A DNA stretch of 64,000 nucleotides from contig VRVR01000010.1 of the NCBI GenBank assembly GCA_009859145.1, positions 310,001 through 374,000 of the forward strand. Direction: 5' to 3'. Shown here piece after piece: positions 36,656 to 46,301 of the stretch (positions within the stretch are counted from its first letter, which is position 1; the number at the start of each line of letters is the position of its first letter). This DNA comes from Andalucia godoyi. Lineage: Eukaryota > Discoba > Jakobea > Jakobida > Andaluciidae. Made by a program: the position numbers and the translations under genes. The notes under the pieces were generated by a model. The model saw only the letters and a list, made by a program, of their open reading frames with translations. It was not told the DNA's origin and made no database searches.

Positions 36656-37860
36656 TTGTGTTGGCCGGTTTTACGCTCTAATTGTATTTTACGACGGTAA
36701 AATACGTATTTTCCATGTATTTTACATCATTACATCCGGCCCGAAAAACGTATTACAATTATGCGTTTTCCATCGAATGTTAAATGGACCTTCCGCAGCG
36801 TATAAATTGCCCGTTCTTGATCGGAAAGCATTCAGCGCAGCGTCAGCAACTCATTGCGTGTGTTTTCTTCGTGATTCCGTTCGAAATTGTGCCTCGTAGA
36901 GAACGGGCTCGTTTACTATGAGGCTGCTCGACTACGGTAGGCCGTCCAGAATGGTGGTTCGTTTTCGTCGATTTTTTCTTCTCGACTCCACAGCATTTTT
37001 TCGCGTCGACGTCCTTTTGCAGTAGCTGCAGCTTGCACTTTGACAACGAATTCGTTTTTGCAGGCACTCAGTCGAACGCAGACAGATTCTGATACGATGT
37101 GTAGTATTTACTTCAACGTTGCAAATGCCGAATTACCTTCTACCACGACTGGAAAAGCAGTCGAAGTCAGGATTTCTCATGGTTCGTAGTCTCGGCATGA
37201 GACGGAATTGTAACCAATGAGCTGTCTCCTGCACGGATCCATGAACATCATTCAATGCTTGTCATGCTGTATGATGCATACGCATTGGGTTTGGCCAGGA
37301 GGGGCGGCGAAGAACTATCATGGCGACTGACACAAGCATTTTGTACCTCCTAATGATGCGCGGCTGATCTTCAGGTTATCGCAAGTGCGAAAGAACTCTG
37401 AAGAAGAAAAGGAAGAGTTTTGGAATCCACATGATGATTTGGAAATGGGAAAGCTTTTGTTGGCGGAAATCATCCGCTCATCATCCAAACAGGCAGCAGC
37501 ATAATCTGGGGCCGGGCGGTATGCCGTTTGTACGGCGAAACTCTGATGCTCGCGGTTCTGCTGTCGCAAACAGCTCGGAAACTGCACCACTTCGACGGTT
37601 CTCCTCAGTTTCCTGTGAAAGGTCGAGAACAGAACACTTCGTTCATTACACTTAGCGTTGACTGAGCGACAGAGAATGTCGGCCCACCACACACCACCTA
37701 AGACGATGCAGATAACGATGTTTACGCATTAATTTGTATCAATGCATTGGTTTCGATGACAATATGGTGGGTTTTACGTCATTTTACGTGCATTTTACAG
37801 TAAAATACGTATTTTTTACGTACCCCGACTTCCAACCCCCGTAAAAAATAGCCAACACTA
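36656..37860. mobile_element. Putative non-autonomous hAT-like element
   Basis: The two ends are inverted copies: TTGTGTTGGCC inward from 36656 and TAGTGTTGGCT inward from 37860. The right end fits the hAT YARNG rule and shares TAGTGTTG with the right end of the 2423-4071 element. The 14-bp palindrome AAAATACGTATTTT lies 43 nt inside the left end (36699-36712) and 45 nt inside the right end (37802-37815), with several TTTTACG copies around each. The flanking 8-mers do not match, so an old insertion is likely. No transposase is recognisable inside. A short acidic open stretch (about 37369-37504, plus strand, EEEKEEFWNPHDDLEMGKLL) is the only coding-like piece. Confidence 0.6.
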
Positions 37861-38072
37861 GTCGGTGGTTTCTCGAATCTCCACCATTTTGCACGTATTT
37901 TGGTTCTTTTTTTTAAAGACTGAAAACAAGAAGAAGAAGAAAAGAAATCAAGGAAAAACAGGATGAGGTGGTGGCTGGTTTGAGATCGTGGGGCGTGTGA
38001 TCGGATAGAGAAAAGCTGAAAAACGAAGGAGGAAACGTCTTGGAAAGAACAAAGAGACGAACACTCCCGGGT

Positions 38073-38075
<3 letters not shown>

Positions 38076-38129
<54 letters not shown>
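38076..38129. repeat. AC dinucleotide microsatellite
   Basis: About 27 CA units ending some 40 bp upstream of the WD40 gene's start codon. It probably lies in the promoter or 5'UTR. Confidence 0.95.
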
Positions 38130-38131
<2 letters not shown>

Positions 38132-38170
38132 ACGAGTACCTGCAAGTTGGACGCGTGGTCGTTTTCTGAA

Positions 38171-39547
38171 ATGACAAGGATTGTGGATCCATTCTGGAGG
38201 CCGCGCCGGTCGATGAACATTTATTTTCCATTCTCAGTCTCCAAGCGTATTCCACTGCGAGATTGTCTGTCTGTGGATGAATGTGCGTGGGCAATGTGTA
38301 GACATGCGAATAACGTGGTTTTTGGATCGAAAGCGGGCTGTATCCATATGGTTTCCCGATCGAAAATGATGGATGGACAGCGGTTGGACGGGTGGTCGGC
38401 GCCCGGCATTATGTCCACCAGCCGAGTTGTGCACCGCGGCGGCACGTCGGCAGTTTCCGGGCTTGTGCAGTCTGATCACATCGTGTCGGGTGGTTGGTCG
38501 GACGGATCCTGGGCGTTGAGCGACATAGGACAAGCAGGCCTGGAAGTGGTCCGACAGGTGCGCAACATTCATGATGGAGTGATACGCTGTCTTTCTCCTG
38601 CTCCGAGAAGCCCGCATACTTTCTTGTCGTGCTCCGAGGACAAGAGAGTCGTCTTGTGGGATGTGCGCATATCGCCGCCGAACCTGGATGTCCTTGGAAG
38701 AACGCATCGGCATCCCGTACAAGTTGTGGCATTTGCACCGCCACATGCAAGTCCGTTGTACGACGATCTGATCATGTCTGTTTGTCGCGGCGGCTCGCTG
38801 TTGCTGTGGGACTTGCGAAGCACGCGAAAAGCTGTTGTGGAATGTGACTTGCACAACTGCTTTCCGTCCTTAGCATCGCCAGATGTTTATGCAAGCGATT
38901 TTGACATGTCGTTCAAGGCAGGGATGGTGGCGCTGCAGATGAGCGATGGGTCCGTTGGGTTTCTCGATTTGATTCCATTGCTTGCCGACGGATTTTGTCG
39001 GGATTCCCGCGGTCCTCATTCCGTCCAACCGCGCTGCTTTGCGGTGCATTCACAGGCTGCCAACAATCGGAAATGGAAGTTGGGACACATCCGGTTTTTT
39101 GCAGATTCAACACTGGTGGCTACGAGCTCTGAAGACGGCTGCTTACTTGTGTTTGACCCGCTTAGTGGTCGTTTGCGATCCGATATTCAAATCCACGGGA
39201 ATGCTATTTGGAGCTTTTGCACAGATGAGGATCATCGATGGGACTCCCAGGACCCCCAGGCAGCGCCAACCGACCCCTTTCTTTTATATTCGTGCAGCGA
39301 AGATTCGACAATTGCAGCCGTGAATGTCTGTTCTTCTTTTGGAATGTGGGACCATCTCACCGGCTGCACTGCTTCGGAGAGCAATGTGTATGTACTCGAT
39401 GAATTTGGCGAGTGGACATGCGGGGTCGTTCGCTCAGCAGATTTCGATCGTGGGGTCATGGACATCCAGTTTACAGAGTACGTTGCCGGACAAGACCGTG
39501 CTGTCGTCCATCCTTCGTTGGTTCGCCCGCGATCTCGCTGCACATGA
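38171..39547 (+). CDS. WD40-repeat protein (possibly NUP43- or MEP50-like)
   Basis: This 458-aa protein starts at the ATG at 38171; a second ATG at 38213 is possible. It appears to be a single beta-propeller. Clear blades include DHIVSGGWSDGSWALSD, HTFLSCSEDKRVVLWDVR, IMSVCRGGSLLLWDLRS and VATSSEDGCLLVFDPLSG, and a later LLYSCSEDSTIAAVNV. The pair SSEDG...SCSED near the C-terminus recalls NUP43 of the nuclear-pore Y complex, while the SCSEDKRVVLWD blade recalls MEP50/WDR77, partner of PRMT5. Neither assignment is secure. The propeller leaves short tails and no additional domains. Confidence 0.75.
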   Translation: MTRIVDPFWRPRRSMNIYFPFSVSKRIPLRDCLSVDECAWAMCRHANNVVFGSKAGCIHMVSRSKMMDGQRLDGWSAPGIMSTSRVVHRGGTSAVSGLVQSDHIVSGGWSDGSWALSDIGQAGLEVVRQVRNIHDGVIRCLSPAPRSPHTFLSCSEDKRVVLWDVRISPPNLDVLGRTHRHPVQVVAFAPPHASPLYDDLIMSVCRGGSLLLWDLRSTRKAVVECDLHNCFPSLASPDVYASDFDMSFKAGMVALQMSDGSVGFLDLIPLLADGFCRDSRGPHSVQPRCFAVHSQAANNRKWKLGHIRFFADSTLVATSSEDGCLLVFDPLSGRLRSDIQIHGNAIWSFCTDEDHRWDSQDPQAAPTDPFLLYSCSEDSTIAAVNVCSSFGMWDHLTGCTASESNVYVLDEFGEWTCGVVRSADFDRGVMDIQFTEYVAGQDRAVVHPSLVRPRSRCT

Positions 39548-39970
39548 TTATTTTTTTTTTTTTTTTTTTTTTGGCTTTCGAATCCCTCTCTTTTCTCTTT
39601 CAATACGCATCACGTGTCTGTCTGTCCATACTCTGTTTCTTTCATCCCTTAACACAGTTCTGGAGGGGGAAAATGCACTCAAGGTCAATTGTCTTGTCTC
39701 GAGGATTGGAAACTACCAGAAGACACTGCTCTTCCAGAATCGCACTGTCGAGGGGCAACAGCTTTCGACTCCGCTCCCAATCTCCATTCTCACCTTTGCA
39801 TTGTGTTTCCTTCTCTTTTTTCTTTTCTGTACATTTGTCTGTTTGCATCCATTCTTTTTTTTTAATAAAAAATTTAAATAATCCATTAATTATTTGTATA
39901 ACAATTAATTGCTGCGTGCATTTGTATTTTTAATTTGTTTGTTTGTTTGTTTGTTTTTTTGGAGCTCGAA
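39548..39970. other. Spacer with A/T island
   Basis: WD40-gene 3' flank starting with a T-run (about 39547-39571), then sequence turning A/T-rich at about 39857-39910, followed by a TTTG repeat just before the START-domain gene. Confidence 0.5.
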
Positions 39971-40645
39971 ATGTCGGTGACTGCGGAAGAAGTTCATCAG
40001 AAGCTCGATGCGGAGCTCGTGAAGCTGCTGGCGTTTGCGCCTGTGCCTGTGCCTGGTGCGGCGGGATCTGCGGATGTTGATCTTGAGGGAGGATGGTCGT
40101 TTGTGAAGGAGCTGGAGGGAGTGAAGATCTATCGGATGAAGCCCGAGGACATGCCAGTGTACTTTATGAAGGGAACGACGGTCATCAATGCGCCGTATGC
40201 AAAGGTCACGGGCATGGCATGGGACACTCCGACACGAAAGACCTGGGATGATCTGTACATCGAGTCGCATATCGTGCAAGTGATCGACGACAACACATCG
40301 ATCGAACACTCTGCGTTTTCGTCCGGTGCACCACTCGTGTCTTCGAGAGACTTTCTTCTTGCAAGACGAAAGGGCACAATCGAGAACGGTGGTGGCTCCT
40401 ACATTGTCGCGCGGTCCGTCGAGCATCAGGATTGCCCGCCAAACACTGGAAAGCACGTCAGAGGAGAAATTTACTCGTCTGGATTTGTGTTTCGGCCGGC
40501 CGCAGACAATGAAAACAAGACTTTTGCAACCTATGTAGTCGCGGTCAATCCAAAGGGCTCCATCCCGGGTTTCGTCGTCAACATGGTTTCCACGAAGCAG
40601 CCGACCGCCCTTGGGAAACTGCGCAACGCCGTCGAGAAACAGTAG
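39971..40645 (+). CDS. Stand-alone START lipid-transfer domain protein
   Basis: This 224-aa protein starts at the ATG at 39971 (MSVTAEEVHQ). Nearly all of it is a START domain, the helix-grip fold that carries one lipid between membranes: WSFVKELEGVKIYRM, then VKGTTVI-like YFMKGTTVINAPY, the WDxxTRKTWDD helix (MAWDTPTRKTWDDLYIES), SSRDFLLAR in the core, YVVAVNPKGSIPGFVVNMV and a C-terminal helix. WD..R..WD and the (V/I)NPKGxxP motif are typical of the PCTP/STARD group. There is no transit peptide, PH domain or membrane helix. The lipid carried cannot be told from sequence. Confidence 0.9.
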   Translation: MSVTAEEVHQKLDAELVKLLAFAPVPVPGAAGSADVDLEGGWSFVKELEGVKIYRMKPEDMPVYFMKGTTVINAPYAKVTGMAWDTPTRKTWDDLYIESHIVQVIDDNTSIEHSAFSSGAPLVSSRDFLLARRKGTIENGGGSYIVARSVEHQDCPPNTGKHVRGEIYSSGFVFRPAADNENKTFATYVVAVNPKGSIPGFVVNMVSTKQPTALGKLRNAVEKQ

Positions 40646-41572
40646 ATCCCATTATCTTTTTCATCGTGGAACCCAAATAAAAAAAGAAAGAGGATCCTCT
40701 CCTCCTTTTGTAAGTAGTATTTTGGCACTTACCGGTAAGTGGGTGCACGCGCGATGCATAGTACGTCTTTCACATTGATTCAATACGAAGGGGATTCGGA
40801 ATTCCAGCACAAACTGCATAGTGCGTGTACGTACGTCGCATTTATATGCATTCTGCACTCGGGTTTCACTTTATTGTTTTTTTAATTTTTAATTTTAAAA
40901 TTTTTTTATAGAAAATCTTATTATTGCTACATTTACGTTGTGAAAACAATTGGATTCTTTACATTGCTTTTTCGCAGGTCCAAGAACCGAGTTTTTGGTA
41001 GGATATTTAAAAAAATGGACGTGACGAAGACGGACTCGTGGGGACGAGAGGGCGCCGTTGAGGACTTTGCGACGGAAGAGATCGTCAAGGACTCGAGGCC
41101 AAGGAATTTCAGAAGAGGCGCTGGGCATAGTCGCAACCAACGAGGTTCGTGTAGATACAAGCCCCGCAAGACGCATTCCAACTTCCATCAACCGCCGTCG
41201 TACACATGGGACTTTGCATGCGCCAAGGTGTCATCCATCTGGAAATCGGCATTCGCAAAAGAGGAAATTCGAGACTATTTTGCCAGCCACTAGTCAGAGA
41301 GCGTTGGTGCATTCTCAACTTTGAATACTACAATGAAATACCCACACCGTTGCCACTTATTGCGATATGATGAAGCAATCTATCGTAAAGGCAGGTATTC
41401 TTGCCGGCTGGAGGTATTCTTGCCGATTTTCTTCCAACGTTTCGCTTTTATTTTTCTTACCTATTTTTGCTTGTTTTTCTTTTTTTCAAAATATTAACGA
41501 GATAAATGGATTCAGTTTCGAGCGGAGAACAATAATTACATCTCAAATGGCTTTCCTGGCGAATGGAAATCG
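40646..41572. other. Spacer without a supported gene
   Basis: Contains the 16-bp perfect palindrome CACTTACCGGTAAGTG at 40727-40742, an A/T island at about 40872-40925, and a short plus-strand frame from an ATG at 41014 (about 93 codons to 41293) with no recognisable domain. Short palindromes rich in TGCATAG/TACGT occur at 40750-40860. No gene is called. Confidence 0.4.
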
Positions 41573-41850
41573 TTAGTTTTGGGCAAATCGTCGGTTTGCT
41601 GCTTGGATGAACGACAGCATCCCTGTGGGTTGTATTCCAGCCGTGCTTGCTGGCTCTGCCACCGGTTGTTGTGATGGGGGAACATAGGGCGAGGTGCTGC
41701 TACCTTCACCACCGTTGTAGGAACGGATGTGGATAGGATTCTGCGGAAGAGCAGCAGTCGAAACGCTCGAGCTTCGCGTTGCGGAATGTTGTCGTTTCTG
41801 CGCTTTCGCTTCCTTCTCGGCTCTTCGTTGATTCTCGTCTGCAACTTTGT
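41573..41850 (-). CDS. 3' part of an unidentified gene, cut by assembly gap
   Basis: The last 92 codons of a minus-strand gene, stop codon at 41575-41573, lie directly against the run of Ns. The visible part begins with a charged helix (ENQRRAEKEAKAQKRQ), followed by a Ser/Pro-rich segment and a short terminal helix (GMLSFIQAANRRFAQN). The composition looks coding, but no family is recognisable. The 5' end and promoter must lie in the gap, because only 110 bp remain between the gap and the next start codon. Confidence 0.5.
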
Positions 41851-41964
41851 NNNNNNNNNNNNNNNNNNNNNNNNNNNNNNNNNNNNNNNNNNNNNNNNNN
41901 NNNNNNNNNNNNNNNNNNNNNNNNNNNNNNNNNNNNNNNNNNNNNNNNNNNNNNNNNNNNNNNN
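41851..41964. other. Assembly gap (114 Ns)
   Basis: Run of 114 undetermined bases. Its true size is probably larger, because a gene 5' end and possibly two promoters are missing here. Confidence 0.95.
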
Positions 41965-42074
41965 TGGAGTTTATTTTCTTTCCCTCAAACAACCTTGCTT
42001 TACTTTATTTATTCAGTTTAATTATATATTTTGGAAAAAGGAAAGGCAAAATAAAAGAAGAGTTACAGGTGATC

Positions 42075-43403
42075 ATGCGGATTGTTCCTGCGAGTGGAGA
42101 GGCCATAGCTTCGTGTGCGGCTGCAATTGCGTCGGGTCGTCTTGTTGCGTTTCCGACAGAAACCGTCTACGGACTTGGCGCTCTTGCGTCGGATTCGAAT
42201 GCGTTGATTTCCGTTTTCAAGGCAAAAGGCCGACCGCTGACCGATCCGCTTATTGCCCATGTGTCGAATATTAGCCAAGGTCAGTTGCTCACAATTCTTC
42301 CTCTTTCCTCTACTTCGTGCTCTTCTTGGTCCTCCGCGTCCTCTGCATCCGCGATGGACGATGCAAGCTGGCGATGTGCGTCGAGGTTTGCGATTGCGCT
42401 TGCAAATGCTTTTTGGCCAGGTCCGCTGACCATGGTTCTTCCTGCAACACCAAGTGTTCCAAAGGAAGCAACTGCTGGGACTGGTTGGATCGGAATCCGA
42501 GTTCCTCGACATCCTGTTGCGCTGTCGTTGCTGGATGCTCTGGAAAAGCACTTCTCGCAACGAGATGAAGACCGAGTTGAGAAGGGAGGCCAATCGATAC
42601 AGGGGAAAGGACGTCGTTTATGTGCAATCTGCGCTCCAAGCGCCAATCGGTTTGGTCATGTTTCTCCAACCACTGCTCAGCATGTATACGATGATCTGAG
42701 TGCATCTGGTCTCGTAGACACTGTGCTTGATGGCGGACCATGTGAGGTGGGAATTGAAAGCACTGTTGTCAAAATTGATGCGGATAAGAGGCAGATCGTC
42801 GTACTGCGAAGGGGCGGTGTTTCCGTCTCGGAAATTGCTGGCGTATGCGGATCGCTGGCGAAAGAAAAAGATGGAGAAGGGGGCAGCGGGAGCAGCGGGA
42901 GCAGCGGGAGCATGGAAGGATTCGACACTTGGGAAGTTGTGGTGATTGATCGGCGTGTCAAGAGCACCTCGGCGCAAGCACAAGAAGCGCCAGGCGGTCT
43001 CGTGACGCACTATGCACCAGATGTGCCGTGCTATCTGATATCTGCAATTACGAATGCAGATGCTAGGATGCACAGTCAAGGAGACCCGGTTTTGTTCCCG
43101 GATGTTGTATTTGTGGATTTTGGAGGTCGATTTGCGAGCTTGCGGTCCTCTGTCGGTGCGTACCGCGATCTTTCGTGTTCTGGATCTGTAGGCGAAGCAA
43201 TGCAATCGCTGTTTGAGGTTCTGCGATGGACGGAGCTTGTTCAGGTATCCGTATCGCCAGGGCGCTCCAAGGTCGTGGTCGTTGTTGATCTCAAGGACAT
43301 TGACAACTGCGATGCCCTGATGGATAGGATTTGGAGAGCGTGCTCAGGACGATCATGCGTGCTGGATGCGGCCTCTGGCTCTGTAACTCCGTCAGCACGT
43401 TGA
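42075..43403 (+). CDS. SUA5: Threonylcarbamoyl-AMP synthase (SUA5/YRDC)
   Basis: This 442-aa enzyme makes threonylcarbamoyl-AMP from threonine, bicarbonate and ATP, the first step of the t6A37 modification of ANN-decoding tRNAs. Start is the ATG at 42075. The YrdC domain covers about residues 5-270: GRLVAFPTETVYGLGALA, FKAKGRPLTDPL with the KxR binding residues, FWPGPLTMVL, and SANRFGHVSPTTAQHVYDDL. Two insertions interrupt it, a Ser/Ala-rich one (about 75-100) and another near 165-185. The C-terminal part from about 330 (PGGLVTHYAPDVPCYL) matches the extra Sua5 domain, so this is the longer SUA5 type. A Gly-Ser linker joins the two. No clear mitochondrial signal is seen. Confidence 0.94.
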   Translation: MRIVPASGEAIASCAAAIASGRLVAFPTETVYGLGALASDSNALISVFKAKGRPLTDPLIAHVSNISQGQLLTILPLSSTSCSSWSSASSASAMDDASWRCASRFAIALANAFWPGPLTMVLPATPSVPKEATAGTGWIGIRVPRHPVALSLLDALEKHFSQRDEDRVEKGGQSIQGKGRRLCAICAPSANRFGHVSPTTAQHVYDDLSASGLVDTVLDGGPCEVGIESTVVKIDADKRQIVVLRRGGVSVSEIAGVCGSLAKEKDGEGGSGSSGSSGSMEGFDTWEVVVIDRRVKSTSAQAQEAPGGLVTHYAPDVPCYLISAITNADARMHSQGDPVLFPDVVFVDFGGRFASLRSSVGAYRDLSCSGSVGEAMQSLFEVLRWTELVQVSVSPGRSKVVVVVDLKDIDNCDALMDRIWRACSGRSCVLDAASGSVTPSAR

Positions 43404-43706
43404 AAGCCCGCACCCACTCCCTGTCGTAGTCCTCGAACCTTTCTTCCTTCCTTGCTCACCTGCTGTACGAACTTAGCTACGGCAGTTTTTGGAAAACGCG
43501 AAAGCACCCGGAAAATCACGGGAAAATCCAAACGAACTTTGCACGTTTGCACCCTGCACTAGTCATTCCCGATTTTCCTTCGAGCATAGGAGAATATCTG
43601 AATTCCCCTATACTTATATACGCTAACACTTGCTAGTTGGTTACTTGCTCTTGTGAAAAAGTACTTTTATGTCTAGTGCAATTACCGTTGATATTTTTCT
43701 TTCAAA

Positions 43707-43742
<36 letters not shown>

Positions 43743-43862
43743 GTCATTGTTTTTCAGTAATCTTTAATTATTACAGGATATTTCCTGTTTTTTATTATTT
43801 TTTCCTTCTTGAACTGCGTTTTGCGCATCCTTTCTTTCACAAGAGCGATACGATCCCCAATC
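43404..43862. other. Spacer with ATT repeat
   Basis: Contains an ATT trinucleotide run at about 43709-43742 within an A/T-rich stretch (43690-43800), just before the SHIPPO-like gene. No gene is seen. Confidence 0.5.
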
Positions 43863-45257
43863 ATGTCTGGGGTTGGTTCAGAAACGACATTGTTTATGAT
43901 GTCGAAGAGCGGACGGTCGCTCAGTCCGGCGAAGAGGCAGTCGAGTTGTGCAAAGTCGGTATCAGGATTGTCGTCGCAGACGTCGAGTGTAGCAGCCATG
44001 TCGGAGCCGGCAGTTTTTGGAAGCAATGTATCGATATCGAGCGGCGGTCAGGTGACTCTCTCATGGGAAGCAAAGCTGGCGGAAGAAGAGGCGGTTTCCA
44101 ATCTTCGAACGATGAATAGGAACAAGATCAGGCCTTCTGCATGGGTTATGTCACACTCGCCGCAGAGATCAAGCCAGGTCTCCTACACGGCTGACAATCC
44201 TCCCGTTGGACAGTACATTCCAAAAGACCATTTTACTCGGCCGAGATCCCCGACGTGCGACTTTGCAAAGATGGGAGAGCGCTTCCGAGAGTCTGCCGCG
44301 AAGCATGGCGATAGCACCTCCGGCTACAACAGCAGCAGCAGGCCACACACAAACATGGTGCAAATGGAGTCACCGTCTGGATCTCGCCCCGTTTCAAGAG
44401 CAGAATCGGACTCTTCAAAGCGTCTCGGATCGTCGACTCGCGAATGGCCGTGCTTCCGATCGACTACTCCTGGGGCAGGGGCATTTGAAAAGCCGCGACA
44501 ATTTGTGGAAGCGCAGTACGAGGTGTCGGACTCGTTCTTGTCAACGAGACCAAAGTTACTGGTAGCTGTCATGCGGCACGATTCTCCGGGACATTCGCAA
44601 ACAGTGGCCAAGTCAAGCACGTGGCAGCCGAGAACTCCGCGTTGTTTGGATGCCGTTCGACCCGCAGCACCATGCACTGCGGCAAAACTGATGGTGAAAT
44701 CGCTGGACCGTGACAACGCCCATCATTACGCACTCGTGCAGATGCGTTGCGTAACTCCCGTCAACACGGACCATCTGCTGTTGAATGAAGTTCGTGATCC
44801 GAGAGAACCGTTTGCAGAGCAGCGAGTCCGAACGCCCGATTTCCGAAAATACAGACCCCGGCCCGAAGTGCCTGGCACAAACGAAAATCGATCGCACGAC
44901 GAGTTTATGGCAAAGATAGAGAAGGAATGGGGACAGGATCTTCGACCAAACTCCGCACCGATTCCCGACGATTCCATGCTCTCCACGAGGCCGCGCTGCT
45001 TAAGTCCGTCGATGAGACACGGCCGAGGACATCTGCCTTTGAACTATGAAGAAACGAAGCAGCGGGACCTCTCGAATCAAACTCGAAACCAGAATCTGGG
45101 CGGCAGCCAATCGCAAGACTCCGCTCTTCGAGTTGCTTCGCACATCCTCGAAAGTTCGATCGATTATGACCGAGTCGGTCCTGCAGCGGAGCGAGTCAAA
45201 TTCTTTGCGGGAACAGGCGGTATCGCTTGGAATCGGAGTCCGCAGCGTTTCACCTAA
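43863..45257 (+). CDS. SHIPPO/STPGR-like repeat protein, putative flagellar
   Basis: This 464-aa protein starts at the ATG at 43863 (MSGVGSETTLF). It is basic, rich in Ser, Arg and Pro, and lacks long hydrophobic runs. The stretch NPPVGQYIPKDHFTRPRSPT at about residues 110-130 resembles the PGPGxY-type repeat of SHIPPO/ODF3 proteins, which line microtubules in flagella. Spaced copies of a weaker pattern follow, each with Arg-Pro and Ser-Thr-Arg-Pro near a turn (SFLSTRPKLL, SMLSTRPRCLS, EPFAEQRVRTPDF, RSPQRF). The repeats are degenerate and I would not call the family with certainty. A microtubule inner protein or axoneme-associated role is a reasonable inference. Confidence 0.6.
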   Translation: MSGVGSETTLFMMSKSGRSLSPAKRQSSCAKSVSGLSSQTSSVAAMSEPAVFGSNVSISSGGQVTLSWEAKLAEEEAVSNLRTMNRNKIRPSAWVMSHSPQRSSQVSYTADNPPVGQYIPKDHFTRPRSPTCDFAKMGERFRESAAKHGDSTSGYNSSSRPHTNMVQMESPSGSRPVSRAESDSSKRLGSSTREWPCFRSTTPGAGAFEKPRQFVEAQYEVSDSFLSTRPKLLVAVMRHDSPGHSQTVAKSSTWQPRTPRCLDAVRPAAPCTAAKLMVKSLDRDNAHHYALVQMRCVTPVNTDHLLLNEVRDPREPFAEQRVRTPDFRKYRPRPEVPGTNENRSHDEFMAKIEKEWGQDLRPNSAPIPDDSMLSTRPRCLSPSMRHGRGHLPLNYEETKQRDLSNQTRNQNLGGSQSQDSALRVASHILESSIDYDRVGPAAERVKFFAGTGGIAWNRSPQRFT

Positions 45258-45602
45258 CCGGTGTTCTCGGGAGTACATACTTGTTGGACACATGAGATAC
45301 ACAATTACGCTTGTCCGGAAAGTAAGCTGGAAGAAGGAGGGGAGGGGGGTGCTTGGCGAGACAGCATGTTAATTGTTCTCCCAGTGTTTTTTTCGTGCTC
45401 TTTGTAACCTCGAATAGTTTCATTGCAGGATACTGTTTCTTAAAGCTTCCATTTTACGTGATACGAATTGAATAGGGCGACGTGCTTTCGTCGTTCGTAC
45501 GCACTCCCGAATGATGATGTTGTGCGGAGTGCGATGTGCCGATTCGTGCCGATTCTCCACCAGCTGAATACTACAAGTTCAGAGCATGGTGGTTTTGCTG
45601 TC
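45258..45602. other. Spacer before 5S rRNA gene
   Basis: 3' flank of the SHIPPO-like gene and 5' flank of 5S rRNA. No gene is seen. Confidence 0.45.
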
Positions 45603-45720
45603 AGGTACGGCCATACTAGAGTGAAAATACCGCATCCCGTCCGATTTGCGAAGTCAAGTGCTCTCAGGCTGGAGTAGTACTGAGGTGGGTGACCACTCGG
45701 GAATTCCCAGTGCTGTACTT
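45603..45720 (+). rRNA. 5S ribosomal RNA
   Basis: About 118 nt that read like a eukaryotic 5S rRNA. The 5' end AGGTACGGCCATAC and 3' end GTGCTGTACTT pair to give the 9-bp helix I. The internal polymerase III promoter is visible: box A, AAGTCAAGTGCTCTC near 45651, and box C, TACTGAGGTGGGTGACC near 45678. Loop E/helix IV sequence CGGGAATTCCCAGTG follows. A T-run at 45719-45723 provides the terminator. It is a single, isolated copy between protein genes rather than in an array. Confidence 0.93.
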
Positions 45721-45723
45721 TTT
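45719..45723 (+). terminator. RNA polymerase III terminator of 5S rRNA
   Basis: Five consecutive Ts directly after helix I of the 5S RNA, the usual polymerase III stop. Confidence 0.85.
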
Positions 45724-46301
45724 GCGACTATTGCTTCTTTTTGCTTTTCATTCCAGTAACTCTCCCCGTACAGTAAAGTCCAAATCGTCGTTCGCATCTG
45801 TAGCCGCTCGCCAAAACATGAATCATTCCCCAGTCGATTCAACATTCTGAAATGAATGTTGGAGGAGACAGAATGTGGTCGGCAGTGGGACACATCGCAC
45901 CAACGACGCAGTTGCCTTTTGCTCCTTCTTGTTCTCTGACTTGAAAGCGCATTCCGAACGCAATCGACCACATCTTCATGGCTTGCTCAGCAAGAACAGA
46001 AAATGATAGAAAGAAGAAGAAAAGGGAAGAATGAACACATTCTGGACTTGATTGCAGTAAGACAATCGTATATGTTTGATGTTCAGTGGTGGGACCTGCT
46101 GGTCGGCACCTGGCGTAGATTTTCCTGCTGCCGCAAAGGAGTAAATGTTTTCGGTCCCCGCTCTGCGCAGGTTTTTTTTTCGTCTGCACTCCGAAGAAAA
46201 TTTAAAAAAATTCATAACAAATCGATGCACTTTGCGAAATGCAGGGCGTTTGTCGTTCGATTTTTTGAAATAGGATTCGAGGCTTGAGAGTGGACGTCAG
46301 C
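45724..46301. other. Spacer before the gustatory-receptor-like gene
   Basis: No reading frame with protein-like features. A T-run lies near 46171-46179. No RNA gene is recognisable. Confidence 0.4.

Larger units (their letters stand above)
36452..38170. other. Long spacer holding a hAT-like element
   Basis: The longest gene-free stretch of the window. Most of it (36656-37860) is the hAT-like element described separately. The remainder holds A/T-rich flank and the AC microsatellite upstream of the WD40 gene. Confidence 0.6.

Noticed and set aside
41014-41293. Short plus-strand frame of about 93 codons (MDVTKTDSWGREG)
   Set aside because: Two other frames are equally open, no domain is recognisable, and coding character is weak.
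45258-46301. Additional small RNA genes (U6, U2, tRNA) near 5S
   Set aside because: I searched by eye for conserved snRNA boxes and tRNA T-loop motifs and saw none.
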